Below are positions 1-8,510 of a DNA stretch of 39,561 nucleotides, in pieces. Location of the stretch: positions 1 to 39,561 of the forward strand of contig JAZLIT010000045.1 of NCBI GenBank assembly GCA_045617525.1, given 5' to 3'. This stretch comes from JAZLIT01 sp045617525. GTDB taxonomy: Bacteria; Bacillota; Bacilli; Bacillales_A; Planococcaceae. The notes below the pieces were generated by a model, which searched no databases, was not told the origin of the DNA, and saw nothing but the letters and a program-made list of their open reading frames with translations. The first letter of the stretch is position 1, and each line of letters starts with the position of its first letter. The position numbers were made by a program, and so were the translations under genes.

Positions 1-166
1 TTTTTTGTAATATTATAATATCTTGATAATTGTAAATGCGATGCCCTGAAGAAGGATTCTTTTCTGGTCGTAATAAACCAATTTCATCATAGTAATGTAA
101 AGTAGGAATAGGTATTCCTGTTTTTTCTGAAAACTCCCCAATGGAAAACTTGTTATTGTTATTCAT
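1..166 (-). CDS. MerR-family transcriptional regulator, N-terminal part (cut by window edge)
   Basis: Reading leftward from ATG at 166, the 55 visible residues begin MNNNNKFSIGEFSEKTG and continue with IPTLHYYDEIGLLRPEK, then a GHRIYNY segment. This is the winged-helix DNA-binding head of MerR-family activators: helix-turn-helix, then the YYDEIGLL turn, then the R-Y wing. A GGGAGG ribosome site lies 8 bases before the start. The effector-binding C-terminus is outside the window, so the signal sensed cannot be told. The upstream promoter has the long spacer that MerR proteins act on, so autoregulation is likely. The family call is secure; the subfamily is not. Confidence 0.88.
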   Translation of the reverse strand, partial: MNNNNKFSIGEFSEKTGIPIPTLHYYDEIGLLRPEKNPSSGHRIYNYQDIIILQK

Positions 167-196
167 CAAAATTCCTCCCATCAAAAGTATATGTTT

Positions 197-227
197 ATTA
201 TAAAACCTCAAGTAACTTGTGTTTCAA
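197..227 (-). promoter_or_regulatory. MerR-type promoter with 19-bp spacer and dyad
   Basis: On the minus strand a TTGAAA -35 box (222-227) and a perfect TATAAT -10 box (197-202) are separated by 19 bp rather than 17. The spacer holds the dyad CAAGT-T-ACTTG. An over-long spacer with a dyad inside it is the known hallmark of promoters that MerR proteins activate by untwisting. The promoter faces the MerR gene starting at 166. Confidence 0.7.
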
Positions 228-288
228 GGGAAAAATTTGAAAAATGATATATTGTTCCACTATCCCCATTAATTGGGAGGTTCAATCT

Positions 289-326
289 AGCAGCCTAGAC
301 TTACAAGGATCTTAGCTGCTTTTTAT
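289..326 (+). terminator. Possible rho-independent terminator
   Basis: AGCAGC (289-294) and GCTGCT (315-320) can pair, with a 2x2 internal mismatch followed by three more pairs, and TTTTTATT follows on the plus strand. No complete plus-strand gene precedes it, so it may end a short leader or be chance. Confidence 0.3.
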
Positions 327-475
327 TATTAGAAGAATTGCTGAAGATACAGGGTTTCATTTTGAAAATATAGATGACAAAACACTTTTACATAGGCAAA
401 ATATGTAATTATAAAGAGATTTGATAGCCGATACTCTATTTTTTAACTAATCTCTAATTAGAAGGAGCGATTAAA

Positions 476-1045
476 ATGAACCTCAGCAAACAAATCAAAA
501 AATACAGAACTAGGGAACAATTTTCGCAAGAAAAATTAGCTGAGAAATTATATGTTTCTCGACAAACCATTTCTAATTGGGAAAATGAAAGAAGTTACCC
601 AGACATACACAATTTATTGTTAATGAGTGTTCTCTTTAATGTTTCTTTAGACGATTTAGTTAAAGGAGATGTAGAAATGATGAGAAATGAACTTCAAAAT
701 GCTCAGATGAATAAATGGACTATCTCAATGGTAACTTTTATTTTATTAGGAGCAATTTCGATTGGGCCAATGATGAATTGGTTTGGAACAAAAGGGCTTC
801 TGGTTTCATTCTTCTTAATAGCCTGCTCACTTTATTCAGCTCATAAAGTAGAGAATTTCAAAAAGAAACATAATTTAAAGACTTACGAAGAGATTTTAGC
901 TTTTCAGGAAGGACGTCAGCTAACAGATGAAGAAAAAGGAGAAGGGCTTAAAAAGAATAAATATATAAAGGTTATGCTGGTTATGTCATCTGGTTTAATT
1001 GCTGGAATATTAACGTGGTTAAGTTTAACTTTTTTTAATCTATAA
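476..1045 (+). CDS. Xre-family helix-turn-helix regulator with membrane segments
   Basis: A 189-aa protein. Residues about 5-60 are a Cro/CI-type HTH domain (RTREQFSQEKLAEKLYVSRQ, then TISNWENERSYPD, then the SLDDLVKGD end typical of Bacillota Xre proteins). After a short linker there are three hydrophobic stretches (about 80-100, 107-123 and 165-188) likely to cross the membrane, so this is a membrane-tethered regulator or sensor rather than a free repressor. AAGGAG precedes the ATG by about 8 bases. It stands alone and ends at a strong terminator. Similar proteins are common in Bacillota, but their targets are mostly unknown, and nothing here identifies them. Confidence 0.85.
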   Translation: MNLSKQIKKYRTREQFSQEKLAEKLYVSRQTISNWENERSYPDIHNLLLMSVLFNVSLDDLVKGDVEMMRNELQNAQMNKWTISMVTFILLGAISIGPMMNWFGTKGLLVSFFLIACSLYSAHKVENFKKKHNLKTYEEILAFQEGRQLTDEEKGEGLKKNKYIKVMLVMSSGLIAGILTWLSLTFFNL

Positions 1046-1109
1046 CATCTAATGATTCATACATTCACATACAAATAACGATCCAAAATACAAGTTTGTG
1101 GGCATAAGG

Positions 1110-1151
1110 AAAATCCGTAAACGCTGTTACATCAACGTTTACGGATTTTTC
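1110..1151 (+). terminator. Rho-independent terminator of the Xre gene
   Basis: A perfect 14-bp stem, AAAATCCGTAAACG (1110-1123) with CGTTTACGGATTTT (1136-1149), has a 12-base loop and ends in a T run on the plus strand. Confidence 0.9.
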
Positions 1152-1410
1152 TATGGAACATTGTTTATACGTGATTCTATGCACGTTTCTATAAAATCAC
1201 TCTTAGCAGTAGTTGGAGCGTATTTTGTGGAATGGCGCAGCGTTGGCTTCGTTGCATAAAATCTTGCATAATGTTGGCAGGGCCCCAGATATTGAAAATC
1301 AACTTTCTAAAGGGAAAAACAGCAAAAAACCAATCGTTTTCCGATTCTAAAAGGGACCCGATTTCTATTATAAGATGCCATATGTTTTAGCATTTATTTC
1401 TCTTCATAAA
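1152..1410. other. Intergenic stretch without a recognisable gene
   Basis: About 260 bases between the Xre terminator and the end of the pyrimidine operon. I see no ORF with a ribosome site. A weak AATCG/CGATT hairpin near 1331-1345, followed on the minus strand by T-rich sequence, might end the leftward pyd operon. The base composition around 1200-1300 is somewhat richer in GC than the flanks, but no element ends or repeats were found. Confidence 0.4.
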
Positions 1411-1611
1411 CTAAGCGTAAAACAATATTGTTGCGATATATTTGCGTGCCTCTGCTGTCGTCAACAATAGCGTGGCACTCGTTTCTTTTGGTGAGGTGAA
1501 TTCAATAAACATGCCACTTAACGTTTCTTTAATATGAAGGATTTCATAACCTTCGTCAAAGTAATGATCCACCTTGCTTTTTTCCTCTAGAAATTCCTTA
1601 TATTCAGACAT
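1411..1611 (-). CDS. Small conserved-looking protein, last gene of the pyrimidine operon
   Basis: A 66-aa acidic soluble protein starting MSEYKEFLEEKSKVDHYFDE and ending in a hydrophobic KYIATILFYA. AAGGAGG precedes its ATG, and it starts only 14 bases after the preA stop, so it is almost certainly cotranslated with the dihydropyrimidine dehydrogenase subunits. I recognise no domain. The predicted pattern (short helix, then beta-strand-like ILHIKET and MFIEFTSP segments, then a helix) would fit a small subunit, assembly factor or allosteric partner of PreTA. That role is inference from position only. Confidence 0.7.
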   Translation of the reverse strand: MSEYKEFLEEKSKVDHYFDEGYEILHIKETLSGMFIEFTSPKETSATLLLTTAEARKYIATILFYA

Positions 1612-1624
1612 AGTTTAAGCCTCC

Positions 1625-2905
1625 TTATTTAGCACCTACACCAATTCCATAATTATTTATCACAGCTTGTCGTTCATTCCATGTCATACTTGGTAACGAA
1701 CTTTTTAATTCAATCATTTCGATGGCACCATCAACAGGGCAAACAATTGAACATAGGTTACATCCTACACAATCTTCCTCACGAACCTTTAACATCGGCT
1801 GACCATCAGCTCCAACATATCGTTCAATGCATTGATGCGATGTATCTTCGCATGCAATATGGCATTTATTGCAGTTAATGCACACGTCATTTTTAATGTT
1901 TGCTACAACTTTATAATTTAAGTCTAGATCGCCCCAATCGGAATATTTAGGAACTGTTTTACCGACAATATCCATGACAGATGCAATGCCTTTTTCATCT
2001 AAATAGTTACTTAACCCATCAATCATATCTTCAACAATGCTAAAGCCGTGATGCATCGCTGCAGTACAAACTTGAACACCCGTTGCGCCCATCAATAAAA
2101 ATTCAGCAGCATCTTGCCAATTTGAAATTCCACCAATACCTGAAATCGGGATGTTAATATGAGGATTTCTTGCACATTCGCCCACCATGTTTAATGCAAT
2201 AGGTTTCACCGCTGGACCACAATAGCCACCGTGTGCACCCATGCCACCTACATGCGGGATCGTATTCCAAGTGTTTAAATCGACACCCGCTAAACTGTTA
2301 ATTGTATTAATCATGCTAATTGCATCCGCTCCACCTTCAACAGCAGCACGTGCAGTCGCCGTGATATCTGTAATATTTGGTGTAAGTTTTACAATGACTG
2401 GAACTTGCGCTACTTCCTTTACCCAGAACGTTTGCTTTTCAACAAGTTCCGGTACTTGACCAGAGGCAGCACCCATCCCTCGCTCAGCCATGCCGTGCGG
2501 GCAACCAAAGTTTAATTCAAAGCCGTCTACACCTACATCCTGCACGCGCTTTACAATTTCATGCCACTTATCTTGCTGTGGTTCCACCATTAGCGACGCA
2601 ATAATTGTATGGTTTGGGAATCTCTTTTTCGTCTCATAAATTTCCTTCAAATTAACTTCCAAAGGGCGATCTGTTATTAACTCAATATTATTAAAGCCGG
2701 CTACTCTTTGCCCGTTAAAGCTAACAGCAGCAAAGCGTGAAGAAACGTTTAAAATCGGATCACCAAGTGTTTTCCAAACCGCGCCACCCCAGCCAGCTTC
2801 AAATGCTCGCTGCACTTGATAGCCAGAGTTTGTTGGAGGAGCTGATGCAAGCCAAAATGGATTAGGTGATTTTATTCCCGCAAAATTAATACTTAAGTCG
2901 GCCAT
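1625..2905 (-). CDS. preA: NAD-dependent dihydropyrimidine dehydrogenase, PreA subunit
   Basis: This 426-aa subunit reduces uracil or thymine to the 5,6-dihydro form, the first step of reductive pyrimidine breakdown. Residues about 1-310 form an FMN-binding TIM barrel of the dihydroorotate dehydrogenase type. The active-site loop ELNFGCPHGM carries Cys135, matching the catalytic cysteine of mammalian DPD (NLSCPHGM, from memory); the serine before it is glycine here. The C-terminus has two [4Fe-4S] motifs, CINCNKCHIAC (342-352) and CVGCNLCSIVCP (379-390), which receive electrons from PreT. Length matches E. coli PreA (about 411 aa). AGAGGGGA precedes the ATG. It lies 17 bases downstream of preT. 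Named pydA in some schemes. Confidence 0.96.
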   Translation of the reverse strand: MADLSINFAGIKSPNPFWLASAPPTNSGYQVQRAFEAGWGGAVWKTLGDPILNVSSRFAAVSFNGQRVAGFNNIELITDRPLEVNLKEIYETKKRFPNHTIIASLMVEPQQDKWHEIVKRVQDVGVDGFELNFGCPHGMAERGMGAASGQVPELVEKQTFWVKEVAQVPVIVKLTPNITDITATARAAVEGGADAISMINTINSLAGVDLNTWNTIPHVGGMGAHGGYCGPAVKPIALNMVGECARNPHINIPISGIGGISNWQDAAEFLLMGATGVQVCTAAMHHGFSIVEDMIDGLSNYLDEKGIASVMDIVGKTVPKYSDWGDLDLNYKVVANIKNDVCINCNKCHIACEDTSHQCIERYVGADGQPMLKVREEDCVGCNLCSIVCPVDGAIEMIELKSSLPSMTWNERQAVINNYGIGVGAK

Positions 2906-2922
2906 ACACTTTCCCCTCTTTC

Positions 2923-4287
2923 TTATGCAATTTCAACTTCTAATTTAAATGACTGCTGAACAGACTTAGCTGCTATTTTCCCTTGTTCGACCGCTGATAC
3001 AACCATCGCTTCTCCTTGTCCATGACCGAAAATAGCATCGCCACACGCAAAGATTTTTTCTTGTGATGTATGCATACCTTCATCAACCTTCACGACACCA
3101 TACGTATTTTCTACTTCAAATTGTTCAATAAGCGTTTCATAACGAGATTGCCCAATTGCGCGAATAACAACATCGACATCCATTATAAAATCAGAACCTT
3201 CTATTGCTACTGGCTTTTGCCGTCCATCTGCTCCTACTGTATCTAACGTCATTTTCGCGCATTTCAATCCTGTTACCTGGCCTTCTTTTCCAATAATTTC
3301 AAGCGGTGCAGTTAACCATTTAAATTCAACACCATCTTGCTTTGCAAAGTCATATTCAAATTGATAGGCTGTCATCTCTTTTTGTGTACGACGATAAATA
3401 ATTTGAACATTAGCAGCTCCTAATCGAACAGCCGTTGTTGCCGCATCAATGGCTGTATTACCAGCTCCAATGACCGCGACTGTTTTACCTTGCAAATGCG
3501 TTGATGGTTTATTGATTTTTGTGTCTTTCACAAAATCAATTGCATCGTAAACGCCTTTTAGCTGTTCTCCTTCAATGCCTATATTCGGAACATTGCTCAT
3601 ACCAATCGCAAGAATAATTCGATCATAGTTATCCACTAGCTCTTTCACCGAAATATCTTCACCTACTCGACAGCTCGTTTTAATTTCAACACCTAATTGT
3701 TTTATTTGCTCTACTTCCCATTCAACGATTTCTGTCGGTAAACGGAATGATACTATTCCATAACGACCTAGTCCGCCAGCCTCTTTCTCTGCTTCGTAAA
3801 TCGTTGTTTTAAAACCTGCACGACTTAACTCTCTAGCGGCAGCTAATCCTGCTGGACCACTGCCTACAATGGCAACCGTTTTACCGTTACTAGCACCTGG
3901 TTCAAACAGCTGTTTCTTTTGCTGTATTGCCCAGTCCGTTGAATAACGCTGCAGGTTTCCGATTTGAATCGGTTTCGATACGCCGTTTAAAACACATGCA
4001 CCCTCACAAAGTTCTTCTGTTGGGCAAACTCGAGCACAGCTAGCGCCAAGTGGATTTGCATCTAAAATTGTTTTCGCAGAGCCAAGCATATTATTAGAAG
4101 CTATTTTTTTAATAAAGTTCGGAATTGCAATACTCGTCGGGCATACTTTGATGCATGGTGCATCATAACAATAAAGACAACGATTTGCTTCAATAACCGC
4201 ATCAGTCTTTGTTAACCCTTTTTGAATTTCCGTGAAATTATCTACTAAATTCAAAGAAATATTTCCTCCAGTTATACTACTCATCAT
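2923..4287 (-). CDS. preT: Dihydropyrimidine dehydrogenase, PreT (NAD(P)H/FAD) subunit
   Basis: A glutamate-synthase-small-subunit-like flavoprotein of about 454 aa that passes electrons from NAD(P)H through FAD and Fe-S clusters to PreA. The N-terminus carries the cysteine motifs CLYCYDAPCIKVCPTSI and GASCARVCPTEELCEGAC. The FAD-binding GSGPAGLAAAREL and the NAD(P)-binding GAGNTAIDAATTA Rossmann motifs follow, and a late ACGDAIFGHGQGEAM motif closes the FAD site. An upstream TTG (4302) is in frame, but it lies inside the ribosome site AAGGGGGAG, so I start at ATG 4287; the next codon, ATG 4284, has slightly better spacing. It is the third gene of the operon, 27 bases after the dihydropyrimidinase gene. 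Activity can run either way in this family; the neighbours point to degradation. Confidence 0.94.
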   Translation of the reverse strand: MMSSITGGNISLNLVDNFTEIQKGLTKTDAVIEANRCLYCYDAPCIKVCPTSIAIPNFIKKIASNNMLGSAKTILDANPLGASCARVCPTEELCEGACVLNGVSKPIQIGNLQRYSTDWAIQQKKQLFEPGASNGKTVAIVGSGPAGLAAARELSRAGFKTTIYEAEKEAGGLGRYGIVSFRLPTEIVEWEVEQIKQLGVEIKTSCRVGEDISVKELVDNYDRIILAIGMSNVPNIGIEGEQLKGVYDAIDFVKDTKINKPSTHLQGKTVAVIGAGNTAIDAATTAVRLGAANVQIIYRRTQKEMTAYQFEYDFAKQDGVEFKWLTAPLEIIGKEGQVTGLKCAKMTLDTVGADGRQKPVAIEGSDFIMDVDVVIRAIGQSRYETLIEQFEVENTYGVVKVDEGMHTSQEKIFACGDAIFGHGQGEAMVVSAVEQGKIAAKSVQQSFKLEVEIA

Positions 4288-4314
4288 TCTCTCCCCCTTC
4301 AAAACAACCTCACG

Positions 4315-5724
4315 TTAATTTGATAAAGCAGCTTCTAATAATGCTTCTTTTGGCGCTACTCGTTTAATATATTTCCCGCCACCAATTGTGCCGACAAATT
4401 GTTTATCTTTCACAATGAATTCACCACGTAATAATACACTTACAGGTTCTCCAGTTACCTCTAACCCTTCAAACGGATTGTAGTCTACGTTCATATGGTG
4501 TGTTTTTGCAGAAATTGTACGTTTGGCATTCGGATCAAAAATCACAATATCTGCGTCCGAACCTATTGCAATCGTGCCTTTTTGCGGATATAAGCCAAAG
4601 ATTTTAGCTGCACTCGTTGAAACAGCATCAACAAAGTCATTAATAGATAAACGCCCTTTACACACACCCTCTGAATACATTACCGCTATACGATCCTCAA
4701 TAAACGGACCACCATTCGGTATTTTAGAAAAGTCATTTATCCCTAATTGCTTTTTACCGTTAAAGTTAAATGAACATTGATCTGAACCGATTGTTTGCAG
4801 TTGTTTTGCTTTTAATGCATTCCATAGCGGTTCTTGATGTGATTTTGGTCTTAACGGTGGTGACCAAACATATTTCGCCCCTTCAAAGCCTGGCTGTGCA
4901 AGTAAAGATTGATCGAGCGTTAAGTATGGTGGACAGGTTTCACCATATACATCGTAGCCTTTTTCGCGTGCGCGAATAATTTCATCGACAGCCTCTTTAC
5001 ACGTTACATGTACAACATAAAGTTTGGCGCCAGCAATATGAGCTAACTCAATTGCACGCTTCGTTGCCTCACCTTCTATTTCTGGTGGGCGTGTTAACGC
5101 ATGATAAATCGGTGCTGTATTTCCTAATTGCTTCGCCTCTTCCACTAATTCATCAATAACCGAGCCGTTTTCACAATGCACCATGACAACTGCGCCTATT
5201 TCTTTACCAATTTTAAATGCTTTAAATAATGTACGATCAGAGGATTGGAACTCTTTCGCATAGGCCATAAATACCTTAATAGAAGTAATCCCTTCCTGCT
5301 CCAATAAAATAGGTAACTCTTTTTCCGTTTCTTCATTTAAATCGGTAATCATTAAATGGAACCCGTAATCGATAACAGCTTTCCCTGTGGCTTTCTCATG
5401 CCACTTTTCAACAGCTGTCCCTAGTTTTGTTTCACCAGCTGTTAATGCAAAATCTAAAATTGTTGTCGTACCACCAAATGCCGCAGCAATTGTACCCGAC
5501 TTCCAATCGTCATCCGTAACCGTATTGTTAAAAGGCATATCTAAATGTGTGTGTGGATCAATCCCACCCGGAAATACATACTTACCTGTAGCATCAACTA
5601 CTTCTGCCTCACTATCAGAAATATCTTTTGCAATTTGAACGATTTTTCCACCTTCAATTAAAAGATCTCCTACATAGCTATCCGTAGCTGTTACCACGGT
5701 ACCGCCCTTAATAATCTTCTTCAT
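4315..5724 (-). CDS. hydA: Dihydropyrimidinase (D-hydantoinase family)
   Basis: A 469-aa binuclear zinc amidohydrolase that opens dihydrouracil or dihydrothymine to N-carbamoyl-beta-alanine or its methyl analogue. All the family's metal ligands are visible at their usual places: His58 and His60 (GGIDPHTHLD), the lysine to be carboxylated Lys150 (ITSIKVFMAY), His183 (VMVHCENG), His239 (LYVVHVTC) and Asp315 (IGSDQCSFNF). Length is normal for the family (about 460-470). AAGGGGAG sits 8 bases before ATG. It is the second gene of the operon, between the M20 hydrolase and preT. Hydantoinase activity on hydantoins is the usual side reaction, but the dehydrogenase genes next to it make dihydropyrimidines the likely substrates. 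Confidence 0.96.
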   Translation of the reverse strand: MKKIIKGGTVVTATDSYVGDLLIEGGKIVQIAKDISDSEAEVVDATGKYVFPGGIDPHTHLDMPFNNTVTDDDWKSGTIAAAFGGTTTILDFALTAGETKLGTAVEKWHEKATGKAVIDYGFHLMITDLNEETEKELPILLEQEGITSIKVFMAYAKEFQSSDRTLFKAFKIGKEIGAVVMVHCENGSVIDELVEEAKQLGNTAPIYHALTRPPEIEGEATKRAIELAHIAGAKLYVVHVTCKEAVDEIIRAREKGYDVYGETCPPYLTLDQSLLAQPGFEGAKYVWSPPLRPKSHQEPLWNALKAKQLQTIGSDQCSFNFNGKKQLGINDFSKIPNGGPFIEDRIAVMYSEGVCKGRLSINDFVDAVSTSAAKIFGLYPQKGTIAIGSDADIVIFDPNAKRTISAKTHHMNVDYNPFEGLEVTGEPVSVLLRGEFIVKDKQFVGTIGGGKYIKRVAPKEALLEAALSN

Positions 5725-5807
5725 ATATGTAACTCCCCTTTATTTAAATTTATTTTTAAATGAAAGCTTTAGACTGCGGAACACATTGTCTTTATAAAGT
5801 AAGTAAT

Positions 5808-7046
5808 TTAAATAACCTTTATTTCACTCGAATAGATTTTTTGTAGGCTTAATACCGTATTTAGTAAGATGTTTGCTCCTTTCGCACAATCTTCATATGG
5901 CGTCACTTCTTCCTCGCAATGGCTTTTTCCATTAATACTTGGCACAAAAATCATGGCTGTAGGTGCAATAGATGCTATAAATTGCGCATCATGACCTGCG
6001 CCGCTGTATAGTCGCTTCGATGAATAGCCAAATTTTGAACTAGCTAATTCGATTTGCGCACATATTTCAGAATCAAATACAACTGTGTCACGTCCCCAAA
6101 GCTTTTGAGATGAAACCGAACAGCCTGATTTTTCAGCTGGTAAATTTATAATCATTTGCTCTACTTGCTGTATTTTCAAAGGGTCTTTATGTCTCGCATC
6201 AATCGTAAAGATAACTTTATTTGGAATGACGGTATGAATATTTGGTGTTACATTTACACGGCCAATGGTATAAACTAGCTCTTCATCGATTGCACCAAAC
6301 TGTTCTATTAATAATGAAATAATTTTTGTGGCTAAAAATAACGGATCCTTCCGCATGCTCATCGGTGTTGTTCCCGCATGATCAGACTCTCCACTTATTG
6401 TCACTTCATAGCAGCACATACCAAGTACACCTTCTACAACACCAATTTCAATTTGCTCTGCTTCTAAAATTGGCCCTTGTTCTATATGTAGTTCCACAAA
6501 TGCAGAAGCTTCTTTTAGTCCGTTTTCAGCGCTACCTTCATAGCCACTTTCATTTAATGCTTGTAAAAATGTAATGCCATTTTTATCAGTAGATTGCAGC
6601 ATTTTTCCTTTATCAAATTTATTTGTAATGACGCCAGAACTCATCATTGCCGGATCAAATCTAGCGCCTTCTTCATTCGTGAAATTAACGATTGTAATAG
6701 GGATATCTAATTCAATATTGTGATCTATAATCGAGCGTACTACCTCTAACGCCGTGATTACACCTAATGCTCCATCAAATCTTCCGCCCTTCACGACTGA
6801 ATCTAAATGTGAGCCTAATGCAATCGGTGGCAAATCGCTTTTGCCGGGAAGTGTTGCATACATGTTCGCCATATCGTCACTTTTCACAGTTAACCCTAGT
6901 TCTTCACAACAAGCTTTGAAATAATCTCTTGCAGCAATGTCCTCTTGTGAAAAGCAAAGTCTTGTAACGCCTTTATTTTCTGTTGCACCAAATTGGCTGA
7001 ACATCTCGATTGTTTCCACCAAGCGTTCTTGATTACATTTATACAC
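5808..7046 (-). CDS. pydC: M20-family N-carbamoyl-beta-alanine amidohydrolase (beta-ureidopropionase type)
   Basis: A 412-aa zinc hydrolase of the M20/AmaB (N-carbamoyl-amino-acid hydrolase) family. In this setting it should split N-carbamoyl-beta-alanine to beta-alanine, CO2 and ammonia, the third step. Metal-site motifs are in order: GSHLDSV (His80), GGRFDGALG (Asp91), NFTNEEGARF (Glu125/126), VELHIEQGP (His187) and SINGKSHCEEE (His376). The middle third (about 215-325) is the dimerisation lid with the SGESDHAGTTPM segment. The start is GTG at 7046, with GGGGGGA seven bases upstream; the ATG overlapping that site meets a stop after four codons. It leads the operon, with an 83-base gap to hydA. 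L-N-carbamoylase or allantoate amidohydrolase would look similar; the pathway context decides. Confidence 0.92.
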   Translation of the reverse strand: MYKCNQERLVETIEMFSQFGATENKGVTRLCFSQEDIAARDYFKACCEELGLTVKSDDMANMYATLPGKSDLPPIALGSHLDSVVKGGRFDGALGVITALEVVRSIIDHNIELDIPITIVNFTNEEGARFDPAMMSSGVITNKFDKGKMLQSTDKNGITFLQALNESGYEGSAENGLKEASAFVELHIEQGPILEAEQIEIGVVEGVLGMCCYEVTISGESDHAGTTPMSMRKDPLFLATKIISLLIEQFGAIDEELVYTIGRVNVTPNIHTVIPNKVIFTIDARHKDPLKIQQVEQMIINLPAEKSGCSVSSQKLWGRDTVVFDSEICAQIELASSKFGYSSKRLYSGAGHDAQFIASIAPTAMIFVPSINGKSHCEEEVTPYEDCAKGANILLNTVLSLQKIYSSEIKVI

Positions 7047-7083
7047 GTTTCATCCCCCCAGTTAAGTTAGAAAATTCAACACT

Positions 7084-7112
7084 ATTATATTTAAACTATT
7101 TTATTGTATAAT
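7084..7112. promoter_or_regulatory. Divergent -10 boxes for pydC operon (minus) and pucR (plus)
   Basis: A perfect TATAAT is present on the minus strand at 7084-7089, facing pydC, and another on the plus strand at 7107-7112, facing the PucR gene. Neither has a good -35 box at 16-18 bp. That is typical of promoters needing an activator, which fits control by the PucR protein encoded alongside. Confidence 0.55.
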
Positions 7113-7148
7113 TACTTTACAATATATGAGCATTTTCCCTAAAAAAAC

Positions 7149-7164
7149 CATGCAATTGCACATA
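7149..7164. promoter_or_regulatory. Candidate PucR operator, site 1
   Basis: CATGCA-AT-TGCACA lies between the divergent pydC and pucR starts and matches the palindrome TGTGCA-N2-TGCACA (perfect at 8411-8424) in 10 of 12 defined positions. It is centred near -79 from the predicted pydC start site and about +37 from the predicted pucR start site. Confidence 0.5.
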
Positions 7165-7209
7165 TTTGATGTTACTTTTCCTGACATTCATAACGAAGGA
7201 GGTTTTCAA

Positions 7210-8391
7210 ATGACCACTACAGTAAAAGAACTTCTTCATGCACCTGAATTTCAATGTTTGCAGTTAGTTGCTGGCGCAGGCGGATTAAATCGAAAATTAA
7301 TAGGAATAAACGTTATCGAGAGCGATGATTTAATTTCATTTTGCCGGCCAAATGAGTTAATTGTGACAACTGGTATCCAAATGAAAGACGATTTACACCA
7401 ACTAGAACTGCTAATACGGCAGTCATATCAGCAAAAGGTTTCAGGTTTTATCATTAACATCGGGCCTTACATTAAAGAAGTGACAACATCCATTTTGCAA
7501 TTTGCAGACGATCACCATTTCCCACTCTTTTTATTGGAATGGAAATATCGCGTTGCAGACCTTTTAAAAAACACCATTGAATTACTCTCACTTAATCAAT
7601 CATCCCAACAAGAGAATGAACAAAAGCTTCTTTATAATTTAATATTCCGCAGCGAAAACCCACGTATTGAAATTGAAAAGCACTTAGTCCAACACGGTAT
7701 CCCTGCAGGAGCTGAACTCGGCATTATTATTTGCACGACAAAAAATTTCAATCATTCCATCACAAAATACACTGACATTATTATTCATGAATTTTTTAAT
7801 CGCTATAATACATTTTTATCGCTAAAGCATAATAACGAATTAATTTTCTTAATAAATAAGAAAGAAGTGAAAACTAGTCGTATTCCATTTTCTAAAACAG
7901 TTGAAAAAATTTACGAGAAGGCGACCGAAAAAAATGGAGAGCTTGAACTCGTAATCGGTATGGGGAACTTTTATACAAATTTTAAAAAGGTTTCAACTAG
8001 TTATAACGAAGCATTAACGGTCATTCATTTAGTGAAACATCATAAAAATTCATTTATTCTAAAACACAAGGAAATCGGTACATATAAAATTCTGATGAAC
8101 TTTCCCGATCAATCCATTATCAAAAGTTTCCAACAGGATATGCTGGGACAATTGTATTTTTACGATCAACTTCACAACACAGATTTTGCGGAGTTTCTAC
8201 GTATCTACCTTGATGAAAATGGCAGTGCAAATAAAATTAGTAAAAGACTATTTATCCATCGCAATACAGTCGCATATAAAATCAATAAAATCGAACTGTT
8301 ATTAGATGTAGATTTAAACAATACATTTGCGCGTACAAATTTGAGCGTCGCCTTTATGATTGAGGATATCCTCGACCAAAAGGAAAATTAA
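7210..8391 (+). CDS. PucR-family transcriptional regulator (full length)
   Basis: A 393-aa regulator. Residues about 1-125 are the PucR (purine-catabolism-regulator-like) sensory domain (TVKELLHAPEF at the start, VSGFIINIGPYI and HFPLFLLEW later). A GGDEF-like middle follows. The C-terminal PucR helix-turn-helix includes NGSANKISKRLFIHRNTVAYK and INKIELLLDVDL. The reading frame is open from an ATG at 7126, but AAGGAGG lies just before ATG 7210, so I start there; the earlier start would also place the candidate operator inside the gene. It is divergent from the pydC operon and upstream of the aminotransferase gene, so it is probably the local activator of pyrimidine breakdown. Family certain; target inferred. 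Confidence 0.92.
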   Translation: MTTTVKELLHAPEFQCLQLVAGAGGLNRKLIGINVIESDDLISFCRPNELIVTTGIQMKDDLHQLELLIRQSYQQKVSGFIINIGPYIKEVTTSILQFADDHHFPLFLLEWKYRVADLLKNTIELLSLNQSSQQENEQKLLYNLIFRSENPRIEIEKHLVQHGIPAGAELGIIICTTKNFNHSITKYTDIIIHEFFNRYNTFLSLKHNNELIFLINKKEVKTSRIPFSKTVEKIYEKATEKNGELELVIGMGNFYTNFKKVSTSYNEALTVIHLVKHHKNSFILKHKEIGTYKILMNFPDQSIIKSFQQDMLGQLYFYDQLHNTDFAEFLRIYLDENGSANKISKRLFIHRNTVAYKINKIELLLDVDLNNTFARTNLSVAFMIEDILDQKEN

Positions 8392-8409
8392 CTCGACCTG
8401 CGTTGCACC

Positions 8410-8425
8410 TTGTGCATGTGCACAA
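8410..8425. promoter_or_regulatory. Candidate PucR operator, site 2 (perfect palindrome)
   Basis: TTGTGCA-TG-TGCACAA is a perfect 7-bp inverted repeat between pucR and the aminotransferase gene. Its centre lies about 47 bp before the start site predicted from the TATAAT at 8453-8458, a classic position for an activator next to RNA polymerase. Confidence 0.6.
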
Positions 8426-8452
8426 ATTAATTAGTCTGAATATTCATTGTTT

Positions 8453-8458
8453 TATAAT
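8453..8458 (+). promoter_or_regulatory. -10 box of the aminotransferase-alcohol dehydrogenase operon
   Basis: A perfect TATAAT with no matching -35 hexamer. It lies just downstream of the palindrome at 8410-8425 and about 50 bases before the start of the aminotransferase gene, suggesting activator dependence. Confidence 0.5.
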
Positions 8459-8510
8459 ATGTAAGTTGTTATGCTTTCTTTAAAATTTAGTCAAAGAGGG
8501 AGAAATCATA

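Noticed and set aside
320..408. A possible gene remnant reading RRIAEDTGFHFENIDDKT in the plus strand
   Set aside because: About 30 codons without a start or ribosome site and no family I can name; too little to call a pseudogene.
1200..1400. A possible insertion-sequence remnant in the more GC-rich spacer
   Set aside because: No inverted ends, target duplication or transposase motif could be seen.
7126..7209. An N-terminal extension of the PucR protein from ATG 7126
   Set aside because: It has no ribosome site, the extension does not resemble the family, and AAGGAGG sits directly before ATG 7210.
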